Shown here: positions 17,410-25,713 of the stretch, in pieces | Layout: each line of letters starts with the position of its first letter | Numbering within the stretch: the first letter of the stretch is position 1 | Source: Geothrix sp. | GTDB taxonomy: Bacteria; Acidobacteriota; Holophagae; Holophagales; Holophagaceae | Direction of reading: 5' to 3' | Length of the DNA stretch: 64,000 nucleotides | Assembly (NCBI RefSeq): GCF_030219325.1 | Contig: NZ_CP126625.1 | Span: 2,716,857 to 2,780,856 of the forward strand | Position numbers and translations under genes: made by a program | The notes under the pieces: model-generated | Told to the model about the DNA's origin: nothing | The model's input: the letters and a program-made list of their open reading frames with translations, nothing else | Databases searched by the model: none

Positions 17410-17778
17410 TGCGACCTTCCATCATGGCTTCGAATGGGCTTCGGTTCAAGGTCGGCCTCCGGCCAACGCTCCTCCCCCTGACGGACAGCGCCCCGCGCTG
17501 TCCTCCCGCTCCTCGCTCCGCTCGTTCGCGGAGGCGGAGCCTCCCAACTGAGCTACGGGTACTGCGACCTTCCATCATGGCTTCGAATGGGCTTCGGTTC
17601 AAGGTCGGCCTCCGGCCAACGCTCCTCCCCCTGACGGACAGCGCCCCGCGCTGTCCTCCCGCTCCTCGCTCCGCTCGTTCGCGGAGGCGGAGCCTCCCAA
17701 CTGAGCTACGGGTACTGCGACCTTCCATCATGGCTTCGAATGGGCTTCGGTTCAAGGTCGGCCTCCGGCCAACGCTCC
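17391..17778. repeat. Triplicated tRNA-Arg promoter and 5' end, separated by two E1 elements
   Basis: An 82-bp unit U (17391-17472, 17544-17625, 17697-17778) alternates with a 71-bp E1 element (17473-17543, 17626-17696); the period is 153 bp. U contains the tRNA-Arg promoter and the first 19 nt of the tRNA, and the break falls in the D-loop after AGTTGG. E1 carries the hairpins GACAGCGC-CCC-GCGCTGTC and GGAGGC-GGA-GCCTCC and is homologous to the insert at locus B. Only the copy nearest 17333 continues into an intact tRNA. The third U ends against the amidase stop codon (17780-17782). Confidence 0.88.
17421..17449 (-). promoter_or_regulatory. tRNA-Arg promoter (proximal of three copies)
   Basis: On the minus strand, TTGAAC - 17 nt - CATGAT lies 11 nt before the tRNA 5' end, matching a sigma-70 type promoter. 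Identical copies sit at 17574-17602 and 17727-17755 inside the repeated unit, each followed by only the first 19 nt of the tRNA and then an E1 element. Confidence 0.65.
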
Positions 17779-17779
17779 C

Positions 17780-18559
17780 TCAGCCGGGTCCCCCGACCAT
17801 CCTCCGCCTCACGGACCCGTTGGTCTCGGCGAAGTAGCGGCGGACGCCCAGGGTGATGGCCTCGGCGACCTTGGCGCGGAAGGCGGCGTCCTTCAGTTTC
17901 TCTTCCTCTTTCGGATTGGAGATGAAGGCGACCTCGACCAGCACTGCGGGCATGGCGGCCCCGCGCAGGACGATGAAGGGCGCCTGCTTGACGCCCCGTT
18001 CCTTGATGCCGGCCAGGCGATTCAGCTGGCCCTGGACGGCCACGGCCAGGCGCTCGGAGTCCTGCAGGAAGGCCTTCTGCGCCAGGTCGTCCAGGATGCT
18101 GGCCACCACGCTGTCGGCGCTACCGGGGGCGGCGCCGGCACCCGCGTTCTCCACGGCCACCACGTCCTCGTCGTCGCCCTTGCCCAGGCTCAGGAAGAAC
18201 ACCTCGGAGCCCCGGGCGGCCTTGGCCCGGGCGGCGTTCAGGTGGAGGCTGATGAAGAGGTCGGCCCCCTGGGCATTGGCCACCTTGGCCCGGTCCCAGA
18301 GGGGGATGAAGGTGTCGTCGTCCCGCGTGAGCACGGCCTGGAACCCGGCCGATTCCAGCCGGGCGGCCACGGCCTTGCCGATCTCCAGGGCGGCTGTCTT
18401 CTCCTTGAGCCCCTTGGGCCCCTTGGCGCCGCCATCATCGCCGCCGTGGCCGGGGTCCACCATCACCTTCAGACGCGGCTGGGGTGCGGCGGGTTTGGGA
18501 GTCTGGCCCCAAGCCAGTAGGCTGAAGGTGGCAAGCAGAATGCTCGGGAGTCGGATCAT
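17780..18559 (-). CDS. N-acetylmuramoyl-L-alanine amidase (Amidase_3 family)
   Basis: 259 aa with a signal peptide (residues 1-18, cut near AWG/QT), so it is exported. It hydrolyses the amide between MurNAc and the stem peptide of peptidoglycan. Zinc and catalytic residues of the AmiA/B/C type are visible: MVDPGHGGDDGG (His near residue 38), the Glu in LKEKTAALEIG, SLHLNA (His near 106) and VLVEVAFISN (Glu). No AMIN domain is present. The C-terminal tail NGSVRRRMVGGPG borders the repeat array and may have been altered by it. The ATG overlaps the divergent hisS ATG. Confidence 0.92.
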   Translation of the reverse strand: MIRLPSILLATFSLLAWGQTPKPAAPQPRLKVMVDPGHGGDDGGAKGPKGLKEKTAALEIGKAVAARLESAGFQAVLTRDDDTFIPLWDRAKVANAQGADLFISLHLNAARAKAARGSEVFFLSLGKGDDEDVVAVENAGAGAAPGSADSVVASILDDLAQKAFLQDSERLAVAVQGQLNRLAGIKERGVKQAPFIVLRGAAMPAVLVEVAFISNPKEEEKLKDAAFRAKVAEAITLGVRRYFAETNGSVRRRMVGGPG

Positions 18560-19805
18560 GGCCCAGTCGGTGAAAGGTATGCGGGATCTCTTCGGGGCGG
18601 AGCTGCGCTGGTTCCAGCATATCGAGGAAACCGCCCGCCGCGTGTTCGGCCGCCATGGCTACGGTGAGATCCGCACCCCGATCCTCGAGGAGCTGGATGT
18701 CTTCAAGCGCAGCGTGGGCGAGAGCTCCGACATCGTGAACAAGGAGATGTACCAGTTCACGGACAAGGGCGGCCGCGAGGTGGTGATGCGCCCGGAGAAC
18801 ACCGCCGGCGTGGTGCGGGCGGCCATCCAGCACAAGCTGCTGCTGAACAACGATCCGGTGCTGTTCTATTACATCGGCCAGCAGTTCCGCTACGAGCGCA
18901 TGCAGACGGGCCGCTACCGGCAGTTCTGGCAGATCGGCGCCGAGAGCTTCGGCGTGGCCAGCCCTGAATCCGAGGCCGAGAGCCTGCTCATGCTCCACAG
19001 CTTCCTCACCGAGCTGGGCCTCAAGAACCTGGTCTTCTCCATCAACAGCGTGGGCACGCCCGAGTCCCGCCCCGCCTTCCACGCGGCCTTCCGGGCCTTC
19101 TTCGCCGAGCGCGCCGACCAGTTCTGCGAGGACTGCCACCGGCGCATTGAATCCAATCCGCTGCGCGTGCTGGATTGCAAGAATGAGACGTGCCAGAGGG
19201 CGCTGGAAGGCCATCCGGTGCTCACGGACTACCTGGACGAGGGCTCGGCGAAGCACCATGCCCGCCTGAAGGCCCTGCTCACGGAACTGGGCATCCCCTA
19301 CGAGGAGAATCCCCGCCTGGTGCGCGGTCTGGACTACTACACCCGCACGGCCTTCGAGGTGCTCAGCTCGGACCTCGGCGCCCAGAGCGCCCTGCTGGGC
19401 GGTGGCCGCTATGACGGCCTGACCAGGCAGATGGGCGGTCCCGAGGTCCCCGCCTTCGGCTGGGCCATCGGCTTGGATCGTCTGGCCATGGTGCTGCAGC
19501 AGGTGCGCGGCGAGGCACCCTTCGCCCCCCCGGCCCTGCTCATCCCCCTGGGCGAAAGGGCCGCCACCGAGGCCCTCAAGCTGGCCCGCCAGCTCTGGGA
19601 CGCGGGCGTGGCCCTCCAGCTCGAAACCCGGGGTGGAGCCCTCAAGAAGGCCATGGCCTCCGCCAACCGCCTGGGCATCCAGACCGTCCTCATCCTGGGT
19701 GATGGCGAACTCGAGAGCGGCACCATCACCGTCAAGCACATGGCCACGGGTGAGCAGGAGACCTGGCCCCTGGGCGAAACGGGCTCGAGGCTGGCCGCCC
19801 GCTAG
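18558..19805 (+). CDS. hisS: Histidine-tRNA ligase
   Basis: 415 aa from the ATG at 18558 (GGGAG 7 nt upstream); the longer open frame to the left is antisense to the amidase. It is a class II aminoacyl-tRNA synthetase. Motif 2 is RYRQFWQIGAE, the HisRS-specific LVRGLDYYTRTAFEV and GGGRYDGL follow, and motif 3 is FGWAIGLDRL. The anticodon-binding domain occupies about 325-415. Its start codon overlaps the amidase start codon on the other strand, so the promoter of each gene must lie inside the other gene. Confidence 0.97.
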   Translation: MAQSVKGMRDLFGAELRWFQHIEETARRVFGRHGYGEIRTPILEELDVFKRSVGESSDIVNKEMYQFTDKGGREVVMRPENTAGVVRAAIQHKLLLNNDPVLFYYIGQQFRYERMQTGRYRQFWQIGAESFGVASPESEAESLLMLHSFLTELGLKNLVFSINSVGTPESRPAFHAAFRAFFAERADQFCEDCHRRIESNPLRVLDCKNETCQRALEGHPVLTDYLDEGSAKHHARLKALLTELGIPYEENPRLVRGLDYYTRTAFEVLSSDLGAQSALLGGGRYDGLTRQMGGPEVPAFGWAIGLDRLAMVLQQVRGEAPFAPPALLIPLGERAATEALKLARQLWDAGVALQLETRGGALKKAMASANRLGIQTVLILGDGELESGTITVKHMATGEQETWPLGETGSRLAAR

Positions 19806-20104
19806 ATTCCGAAAGCACCGGTCGGCGCCTGGGATCTTCCCGGCGCCATCCCATCAACCGTCCCGCTGGACCGCCAGGCGCTGACTTGGTAGCCCGTGCC
19901 GCCGGAGCGTCGGCCCGGGGCCTCCTGGAGGTCTGCCGCCTGGTAAGGGGGCGGATGGTTTTCCTGGTTCCTTCGGGAAAAAATTCATAATCCATAAAAA
20001 TTGTGTTTTTGCCGGAAAACAACCATCATCATACTGCTCATCCCTGCCCTCCATGGGGCCCAGAACCATTCCAACCACCTACCAATCAAACCAATGGAGC
20101 GCCC

Positions 20105-21265
20105 ATGTCGCTGCCAAAGATCCTCCTTCTTGCCTGCCTGATCCTGACCTCCACCTGGGCCCAGGCCGGGCCCAAACCCGAGCGGCCCATCAAGCTCGTC
20201 CAGCAGCATGCGGACCGCCAGGCACTGTCCAGCCACCTGCGCAACCTCGGCTTCAAGGCCCGCGGCGGGGTCGACAAGGCCACCACCGATCGGGACGAGG
20301 CGGAGAACCGCTCCTTCCCCCACTTCTCGTCCTCGTTCAGCACGGGTGGCACGGCCTACCCCTTCACCATGGTGGGGTATGCCCCCAAGTCGGGGCGCGC
20401 GGCCTCGATCAAGTCGGTGATCGTGCCGCTGCGCATGAACTTCAACTGGTTCGGCGCCAACTACGACGTGAACCACAGCTTCGAACCCGCCCCGGCGGTG
20501 GCCAACATCGTGGGTTCCCCCATGTACGTTCCGGCGCAGTTCCCCAATGGCTTCGGCCAGTTCGGCGACCAGATGCAGCGGGCCGCGTTCTGGAATCGCA
20601 TGGACCATGACCACAACTGGCATGTGCGGATGGCCGCACCGGTCGTGGCCAAGACCGTGGACATCTACGTGACGCCCGAGACGGGTTCGCTCTATCAGGA
20701 TGCGGACGGCAACTTCTTCGGGGACGTGCTGATCGATTTCATGGACGCCCAGGTCCAGACCATCCTCCAGTTCCTCAACCTCGATGCCGACACCCTGCCG
20801 ATCTTCGTGACCGATGGCGTCACCGCCGAGGCCCTGGGTTACCACACGGCCTATCCGGTCGCCGGAAACCTGCTGCAGACCTACATCTTCACCTCCTGGC
20901 TCGATCCCGCCCTGGTCAGCCCGCTCTTCGCCGACGTGAGCACCTTCAACCACGAGCTGGCCGAGTGGCTCAACGATCCCTTCGTCAACAACGTGACGCC
21001 CACCTGGGCCTATCCGCCCCAGAGCGATCCGGCCACGGTCTGCTCGGGGAATCCCTTCCTCGAAGTGGGGGATCCACAGGGAAATGGCCCCACCTATGCT
21101 GATTTCCCGACGGCCCTGGTGACCCTGCATGGCGTCACCTACCATCTGCAGCAGGTGGTGCTCTGGCAGTGGTTCGCGGACGAGGTGCCCTCCAGCGCCT
21201 TTGGTGGCTGGTATACCTTCCCGATGCCCAGCTCGCTCCAGGTCCCGGCCGTCTATTGCCAGTAG
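20105..21265 (+). CDS. Secreted protein with HELAEW motif, possible metallopeptidase-like
   Basis: 386 aa from the ATG at 20105 (GGAG 5 nt upstream). Residues 1-20 are a signal peptide ending in TWAQAG. The C-terminal third has FADVSTFNHELAEWLNDPF, followed by a Cys near CSGNPFLEVGDPQGNGP. The HExxE-W arrangement recalls zinc peptidases, and I have seen similar HELAEW proteins annotated only as hypothetical in Acidobacteria. A second Cys ends the protein (VYCQ). It is preceded by 299 bp without a gene, whose right part (about 19975-20040) is AT-rich and likely contains the promoter. The function is unknown. Confidence 0.7.
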   Translation: MSLPKILLLACLILTSTWAQAGPKPERPIKLVQQHADRQALSSHLRNLGFKARGGVDKATTDRDEAENRSFPHFSSSFSTGGTAYPFTMVGYAPKSGRAASIKSVIVPLRMNFNWFGANYDVNHSFEPAPAVANIVGSPMYVPAQFPNGFGQFGDQMQRAAFWNRMDHDHNWHVRMAAPVVAKTVDIYVTPETGSLYQDADGNFFGDVLIDFMDAQVQTILQFLNLDADTLPIFVTDGVTAEALGYHTAYPVAGNLLQTYIFTSWLDPALVSPLFADVSTFNHELAEWLNDPFVNNVTPTWAYPPQSDPATVCSGNPFLEVGDPQGNGPTYADFPTALVTLHGVTYHLQQVVLWQWFADEVPSSAFGGWYTFPMPSSLQVPAVYCQ

Positions 21266-21458
21266 GCTGTCTCATAACCACTAATGACGATAATAAATAC
21301 AGCGGCGGTGGCCAAATCCTGACCACCGTGGTAAGGTAAAGCCTTCGTGATCGCAGGCGACCCCCGGTCTCCGCCTCTTCTCAGTCCGAATCCCCCTTTC
21401 TTGCCCTGACCGGGCCCCCGGAACACCTTCTGCGGGCGGGCCCATTCAGGAGCAAGCC

Positions 21459-22754
21459 ATGTCCTTCGAATCCCTCGGGCTGCTGCCCGAGCTCCTGCGC
21501 GCCGTGCGCGAGCAGGGCTACGAAACCCCCACCCCCATCCAGGCCCAGGCGATCCCCCTGGTGCTGGAGGGTCGCGACCTCATGGGCCGCGCCCAGACCG
21601 GCACCGGCAAGACCGCCGGCTTCACCCTGCCCCTGCTGCAGCGCCTGGCGCCGCACGCCAGCAGCTCGGCCTCGCCTGCGCGCCATCCCATCCGCGCCCT
21701 CATCCTCACCCCCACCCGCGAGCTGGCCATGCAGGTGGAGGAGAGCGTCCGCACCTACGGCAAGTACATCCCCCTGCGCTCCACCACCATCTTCGGCGGC
21801 GTGAACATCAACCCCCAGACCAAGGCGCTGCGCGCCGGCGTCGAGATCCTCGTGGCCACGCCCGGGCGCCTCCTGGACCACCAGGGCCAGGGGAACCTGA
21901 ACTTCAGCCAGCTGGAAGTCCTGGTGCTCGATGAGGCGGACCGCATGCTCGACATGGGCTTCATCCGCGACATCCAGAAGATCCTCGCCCTCCTCCCCGC
22001 GAAGCGGCAGACCCTGCTCTTCTCGGCCACCTTCACGGACGAGATCAAGCAGCTGGCTTCCAAGTTCCTGAAGACCCCAGCCACGGTGCAGATCACCCCC
22101 CAGAACACCGCCGCCGAGCTGGTGCGCCAGGTCGTGCATCCCGTGGACCGCGAGCGCAAGCGCCACCTGCTGGCCCACCTGATCACCAGCCGCAAGCTGG
22201 AGCAGGTGCTGGTCTTCACCCGCACCAAGCACGGCGCCAATCGCCTCTCCGAGCAGCTCGACAAGGACGGCATCAGCTCCATGGCCATCCATGGCAACAA
22301 GAGCCAGCCCCAGCGCATCAAGGCCCTGGAGGACTTCAAGAAGGGCGCCGTCCGCGTGCTCGTGGCCACCGATATCGCCGCCCGCGGCCTGGACATCGAC
22401 ATGCTCCCCCACGTGGTCAACTACGAGCTGCCCCAGGTGCCCGAGGACTACATCCACCGCATCGGCCGCACCGGCCGGGCCGGCAGCGAGGGCGAGGCCC
22501 TCTCCCTGGTCTGCGTGGACGAGCACGGCCTGCTCCGCGACATCGAGAAGCTGCTCCGCAAGGAGCTGCCCAAGGACGTCGTCACCGGCTACGCCCCGGA
22601 CCCCAGCATCCCCGCCGAGCCCATCCAGACCGGTCGGCAGGGGGGTAGTGGCCGTGGCCGCGGTCCAGCCCGTCCAGCCCGTAGCAGCTCGGCTCCCGCG
22701 CCCCGCGGTGAGCGGGGCCGCCATCCCTCCCGCCCTGGCGCCCGGGGGAAATAG
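21459..22754 (+). CDS. rhlE: DEAD-box ATP-dependent RNA helicase, RhlE type
   Basis: 431 aa; AGGAGC lies 5 nt before the ATG. All helicase motifs are present: Q-motif ([14 protein letters not shown]), I AQTGTGKT, Ia PTRELA, Ib TPGR, II DEAD within [43 protein letters not shown] and [12 protein letters not shown]. The C-terminus (about 385-431) is a basic Arg/Gly/Ser/Pro-rich tail typical of RNA-binding extensions. It unwinds structured RNA, for example during ribosome assembly or cold adaptation. The 193-bp leader (21266-21458) contains an AT-rich patch and a short CGGTGG/CCACCG hairpin, but no recognisable riboswitch. Confidence 0.94.
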   Translation: MSFESLGLLPELLRAVREQGYETPTPIQAQAIPLVLEGRDLMGRAQTGTGKTAGFTLPLLQRLAPHASSSASPARHPIRALILTPTRELAMQVEESVRTYGKYIPLRSTTIFGGVNINPQTKALRAGVEILVATPGRLLDHQGQGNLNFSQLEVLVLDEADRMLDMGFIRDIQKILALLPAKRQTLLFSATFTDEIKQLASKFLKTPATVQITPQNTAAELVRQVVHPVDRERKRHLLAHLITSRKLEQVLVFTRTKHGANRLSEQLDKDGISSMAIHGNKSQPQRIKALEDFKKGAVRVLVATDIAARGLDIDMLPHVVNYELPQVPEDYIHRIGRTGRAGSEGEALSLVCVDEHGLLRDIEKLLRKELPKDVVTGYAPDPSIPAEPIQTGRQGGSGRGRGPARPARSSSAPAPRGERGRHPSRPGARGK

Positions 22755-22800
22755 GTCAGACCGCTATACCACTTGACGCGAGGCTTGAAAGGCTCCAAGA

Positions 22801-22818
22801 TTCTTGCTTATGCAAGAA
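22801..22818. promoter_or_regulatory. Probable MarR operator overlapping the regulator's start codon
   Basis: Perfect inverted repeat TTCTTGC-TTAT-GCAAGAA with 7-bp arms, the size and symmetry of MarR-family operators. It covers the first candidate ATG of the MarR gene (22810), so binding would block initiation of the regulator and of the efflux operon behind it. Confidence 0.65.
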
Positions 22819-23292
22819 CCCATGCCCGACACCCTCACCCAGGCCAGCCTCGGCACCCTCGCCGCCGCCGTCCGCCGCCGCCTGAAACACGTGGTGGGCG
22901 CGCGTCTCGTCCCATTCAGCCTCACAATCCAGCAGGCCTGGGTCATGCTGGTCCTGCTGGAGCAGGGTCCCTCCTCTCTGCATCCGCTGGCGCAGCAGGT
23001 GTGGATGGATGACCCCACCGCCAGCCGCGTGGTGAAGGCCATGGTCGGCCGGGGGCTCCTGCGCACCCAGCCGGACCCCCGGCACGGCCGACGCATCCTC
23101 ATCAGCCTGACGCCCGAAGCGCTGCCCATGGCCCAGGGGGTCCAGCAGATCGTGGCCGGGATCCGGGCCAGCCTCGTGCAGGGCCTGAGCCCGGCCCAAC
23201 AGGAGCTGCTGCGGGAGGGCCTGCTCTCCATGATCGCCAACCTGGACGAGATGTCCGCCGATTCCGCCGATCCGGCCGCTGCGGCTTCGTAA
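22810..23292 (+). CDS. MarR-family transcriptional regulator
   Basis: 160 aa from the ATG at 22810; ATG 22822 (four codons later) is equally possible since neither has a strong ribosome site. The winged-helix domain shows VRRRLKHVVGARLVPFSLTIQQAWVML as helix 1-2 (two stretches), HPLAQQVWMDDPTASRVVKAM as the recognition helices and the wing RTQPDPRHGRRILISLT. MarR proteins repress drug-efflux genes until a ligand binds. It is followed after 49 bp by an MBL gene and then the RND efflux genes, all on the same strand, so it most likely regulates them and itself. Confidence 0.9.
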   Translation: MQEPMPDTLTQASLGTLAAAVRRRLKHVVGARLVPFSLTIQQAWVMLVLLEQGPSSLHPLAQQVWMDDPTASRVVKAMVGRGLLRTQPDPRHGRRILISLTPEALPMAQGVQQIVAGIRASLVQGLSPAQQELLREGLLSMIANLDEMSADSADPAAAAS

Positions 23293-23341
23293 CCCGGCCC
23301 TGGCTTCCGACCCCATCCCATTTCCCCTTCCCGGAGGTGCC

Positions 23342-24268
23342 ATGCGTGTCCCAGCTGCCCTCGTCCTCGCCCTGGCCCTGGCCGCACCGCTGGCCGCCCA
23401 TGCCAAGCATCAGGCCGCGCCACCGGCCGAGGCCCCCAAGATCCACAAGGTGGAGAAGGTCGCCGAAAACGTCTACTGCATCTTCGGCCAGGGCGGGAAC
23501 ATCGGCCTCATCGTCACCACGAAGCACGCGGTGCTCATCGATGACCAGTTCGAGCGACTGGTGCCCGGCCTGCTCGAGGCCGTCCACACCGTCACGGACA
23601 AGCCCATCAAGTACCTCATCAACACCCACGGCCATCCCGATCACGTGGGGGGCAACGTGGTGCTGGAGAAGCAGGTGTCGGCCATCATCGCCCACGCCAA
23701 TGTCCGCAAGCGCATGGTCCTCGCCCAGGCCAAGCTCGATCCCGCCAAGCAGGGCGGCCTGCCTGAGCTGGCCCTGGGTTCCGAGGACACGAAGGAGCGG
23801 GCCCGCCTGAACCTCCACCTGGATGACGCGGAGATCCACCTGCTGCACCTGGGGCCCGGCCACACGGACGGCGACGTCATCGTGGGGATCCCGTCGGTGC
23901 TCGTGATGCACATGGGCGATCTCTTCTTCCTGGGCATGCTCCCCTACATCGACGTGGAGAGCGGCGGCAGCTTCGATGGCCTTGCCGCCCAGATCTCGTC
24001 GGTGGCCTCCTGGCTGCCCGAGGGCGCCCGCATCATCCCCGGCCACGGCCCCGTCTGCGGCAGGAAGGAACTGCTCCGCTACCGCGACTTCCTCCAGGCC
24101 GTGCAGGCCCACGTGAAGGCCAACCCCGCCAAGGATGCCGCCGCGCTGGCCGCCTCCTTCGACCGGACCGCCTGGCCGGAGTGGAAGCCCCGGGCGGATT
24201 TCGTCACCTGGGAGACCCTCTTCTCCGTGGCCTCGGGCAAGGGCCCCGGCCGCGTCGCCCGTCCCTGA
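23342..24268 (+). CDS. Exported metallo-beta-lactamase-fold hydrolase
   Basis: 308 aa; GGAGGTGCC precedes the ATG. Residues 1-21 are a signal peptide. The MBL metal motif HxHxDH is THGHPDHVGG (about residues 99-108), with further metal ligands GPGHTDGD (about 177), MGD (about 197) and PGHG (about 238). The fold covers lactamases, cyclases and other hydrolases; the pattern is closest to B3-like or SoxH-like proteins, but substrate cannot be read from sequence. It lies between a MarR gene and an RND pump, which suggests detoxification, possibly of an antibiotic or lactone. Confidence 0.85.
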   Translation: MRVPAALVLALALAAPLAAHAKHQAAPPAEAPKIHKVEKVAENVYCIFGQGGNIGLIVTTKHAVLIDDQFERLVPGLLEAVHTVTDKPIKYLINTHGHPDHVGGNVVLEKQVSAIIAHANVRKRMVLAQAKLDPAKQGGLPELALGSEDTKERARLNLHLDDAEIHLLHLGPGHTDGDVIVGIPSVLVMHMGDLFFLGMLPYIDVESGGSFDGLAAQISSVASWLPEGARIIPGHGPVCGRKELLRYRDFLQAVQAHVKANPAKDAAALAASFDRTAWPEWKPRADFVTWETLFSVASGKGPGRVARP

Positions 24269-24294
24269 ACCCCGCCCGACAGCCCGGATTCCCC

Positions 24295-25479
24295 ATGAAC
24301 ATGTCTGAAGCCACTTCCACCGAACAGGCCACCAGCCGCCCGGCCCTCCTGCGCGGCTGGCGCCCCTGGGCCATCGGCGGAGCCGTCCTGCTGTGCGGAT
24401 GGTTCCTCTTCGGCCGCGGCGGGAAGAAGGATCCTGCCGCGAATGGCGCTGGCCGCCCCGTCCCCGTGGCCGTGGCCCAGGCCCGCAAGGGCGACATGGC
24501 AGTCCACCTCACGGGCCTCGGCACCGTCACGGCCATGAACAGCGTCACCGTGAAGAGCCGGGTGGACGGCCAGCTGGTGCGCATCGACTTCACCGAGGGC
24601 CAGATGGTGAAGGAAGGCCAGCTCCTCGCCGAGATCGATCCGCGGCCCTTCCAGGTCCAGCTCATGCAGGCCGAAGGCCAGTACGCCAAGGACCAGGCCG
24701 CCTTCCAGAACGCCGCCGCAGACCTGAGGCGCCTGCAGGGCCTCGTGCAGCAGGGCATCATCTCGCGGCAGCAGCTGGACACCCAGAGCAGCGCCGTGAC
24801 CCAGTTCGAAGCGGCCCTCAAGTCCGACCAGGCCCAGGTGGAGAGCGCCAAGCTCAACCTCGTCTACAGCCGCATCACCGCGCCCATCGCGGGCCGGGTG
24901 GGGTTGCGCCTCGTGGATGCCGGCAACATGATCCGCGCCACCGATGCCAACGGCCTCGCCACCATCGCCCCCGTGCAGCCCATCAACGTGGTCTTCGCCG
25001 TGCCCGCCGACAGCATCCAGAAGGTGCTGGGCCAGAGCGCCAAGGGCGGGAAGCTGCCCGTGGAGGCCTGGGACCGCGACCTCAAGTCGCGCCTCGCCCT
25101 GGGGTCGCTCTCGGCCATCGACAACCAGGTGGACACCACCACGGGCACCGTGCGGCTCAAGGCCCTCTTCGCCAACGAGGATCGCATCCTCTTCCCCAAC
25201 CAGTTCGTGAACGCCCAGCTCCTGGTGGACACCCTGAAGGGCGTGGTCATCGTGCCCACCGCCGCCATCCAGCGCGGGCCGCAGGGGGCCTTCCTCTACG
25301 TGGTGAAGGCCGACAGCACCGTGGACCTCCGCATCATCGAGGTGCAGGGCACCGATGGCGACGAGTCGGCCGTGGTCAAGGGGCTCGCCGGCGGCGAGAC
25401 CATCGTCATCGACGGCCTCGAGAAGCTGCGCCCCGGCAGCAAGGTCGCCCTGCCCAAGCCTCCCGCCGCGAAGGGCTGA
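24295..25479 (+). CDS. RND efflux periplasmic adaptor, MdtA-like
   Basis: 394 aa from the ATG at 24295. It has an N-terminal membrane anchor (about 22-40) and the adaptor domains in order: barrel-sandwich half (GTVTAMNSVTVKSRVDGQLV), helical hairpin (about 115-180), second lipoyl half (RITAPIAGRVGLRLVDAGN) and beta-barrel, with VVIVPTAAIQRGPQGAFLYVV near the end. MdtA-type proteins assemble with two RND subunits, and two RND genes follow. It starts 26 bp after the MBL gene. The 234-bp gap before the first RND gene contains a long inverted repeat (25529-25700). Confidence 0.92.
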   Translation: MNMSEATSTEQATSRPALLRGWRPWAIGGAVLLCGWFLFGRGGKKDPAANGAGRPVPVAVAQARKGDMAVHLTGLGTVTAMNSVTVKSRVDGQLVRIDFTEGQMVKEGQLLAEIDPRPFQVQLMQAEGQYAKDQAAFQNAAADLRRLQGLVQQGIISRQQLDTQSSAVTQFEAALKSDQAQVESAKLNLVYSRITAPIAGRVGLRLVDAGNMIRATDANGLATIAPVQPINVVFAVPADSIQKVLGQSAKGGKLPVEAWDRDLKSRLALGSLSAIDNQVDTTTGTVRLKALFANEDRILFPNQFVNAQLLVDTLKGVVIVPTAAIQRGPQGAFLYVVKADSTVDLRIIEVQGTDGDESAVVKGLAGGETIVIDGLEKLRPGSKVALPKPPAAKG

Positions 25480-25528
25480 GGCGATGCGCGCACCGGCCTA
25501 TCGCCTCTGCGAATCACAACAAGAAATC

Positions 25529-25700
25529 AAAAAGTTGGAACCGCAGATGTCGCAGATTTCGCAGATGGGCACCGACCCAACGCGCCTGAGCCTCCATTCG
25601 AGCGCTCGAATCCCATTTATCAATCTTTGCGAATCAGTGAAATCTGTGGACCCATCCTTTTATCTGCGTCATCTGCGACATCTGCGGTTTCCAGCTTTTA
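25529..25700. repeat. Long imperfect inverted repeat between mdtA-like and mdtB-like genes
   Basis: Left arm 25529-25566 begins AAAAGTTGGAACCGCAGATG; right arm 25662-25700 is its complement (CATCTGCGGTTTCCAGCTTT) with only a few mismatches over about 37 bp. The arms consist of CGCAGAT units about 9 bp apart. The centre is a GC-poor, unconserved spacer. A related repeat lies at 31975-32191 on the other side of the RND genes. The transcript of the operon would form a very large hairpin here. Confidence 0.75.
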
Positions 25701-25713
25701 ACCGGAGTTGTCA

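Noticed and set aside
17391-17778. CRISPR-like array with regular 153-bp spacing
   Set aside because: Repeat units are 82 and 71 bp, both parts are repeated, there are no unique spacers and no cas genes; it is a tandem duplication with E1 elements.
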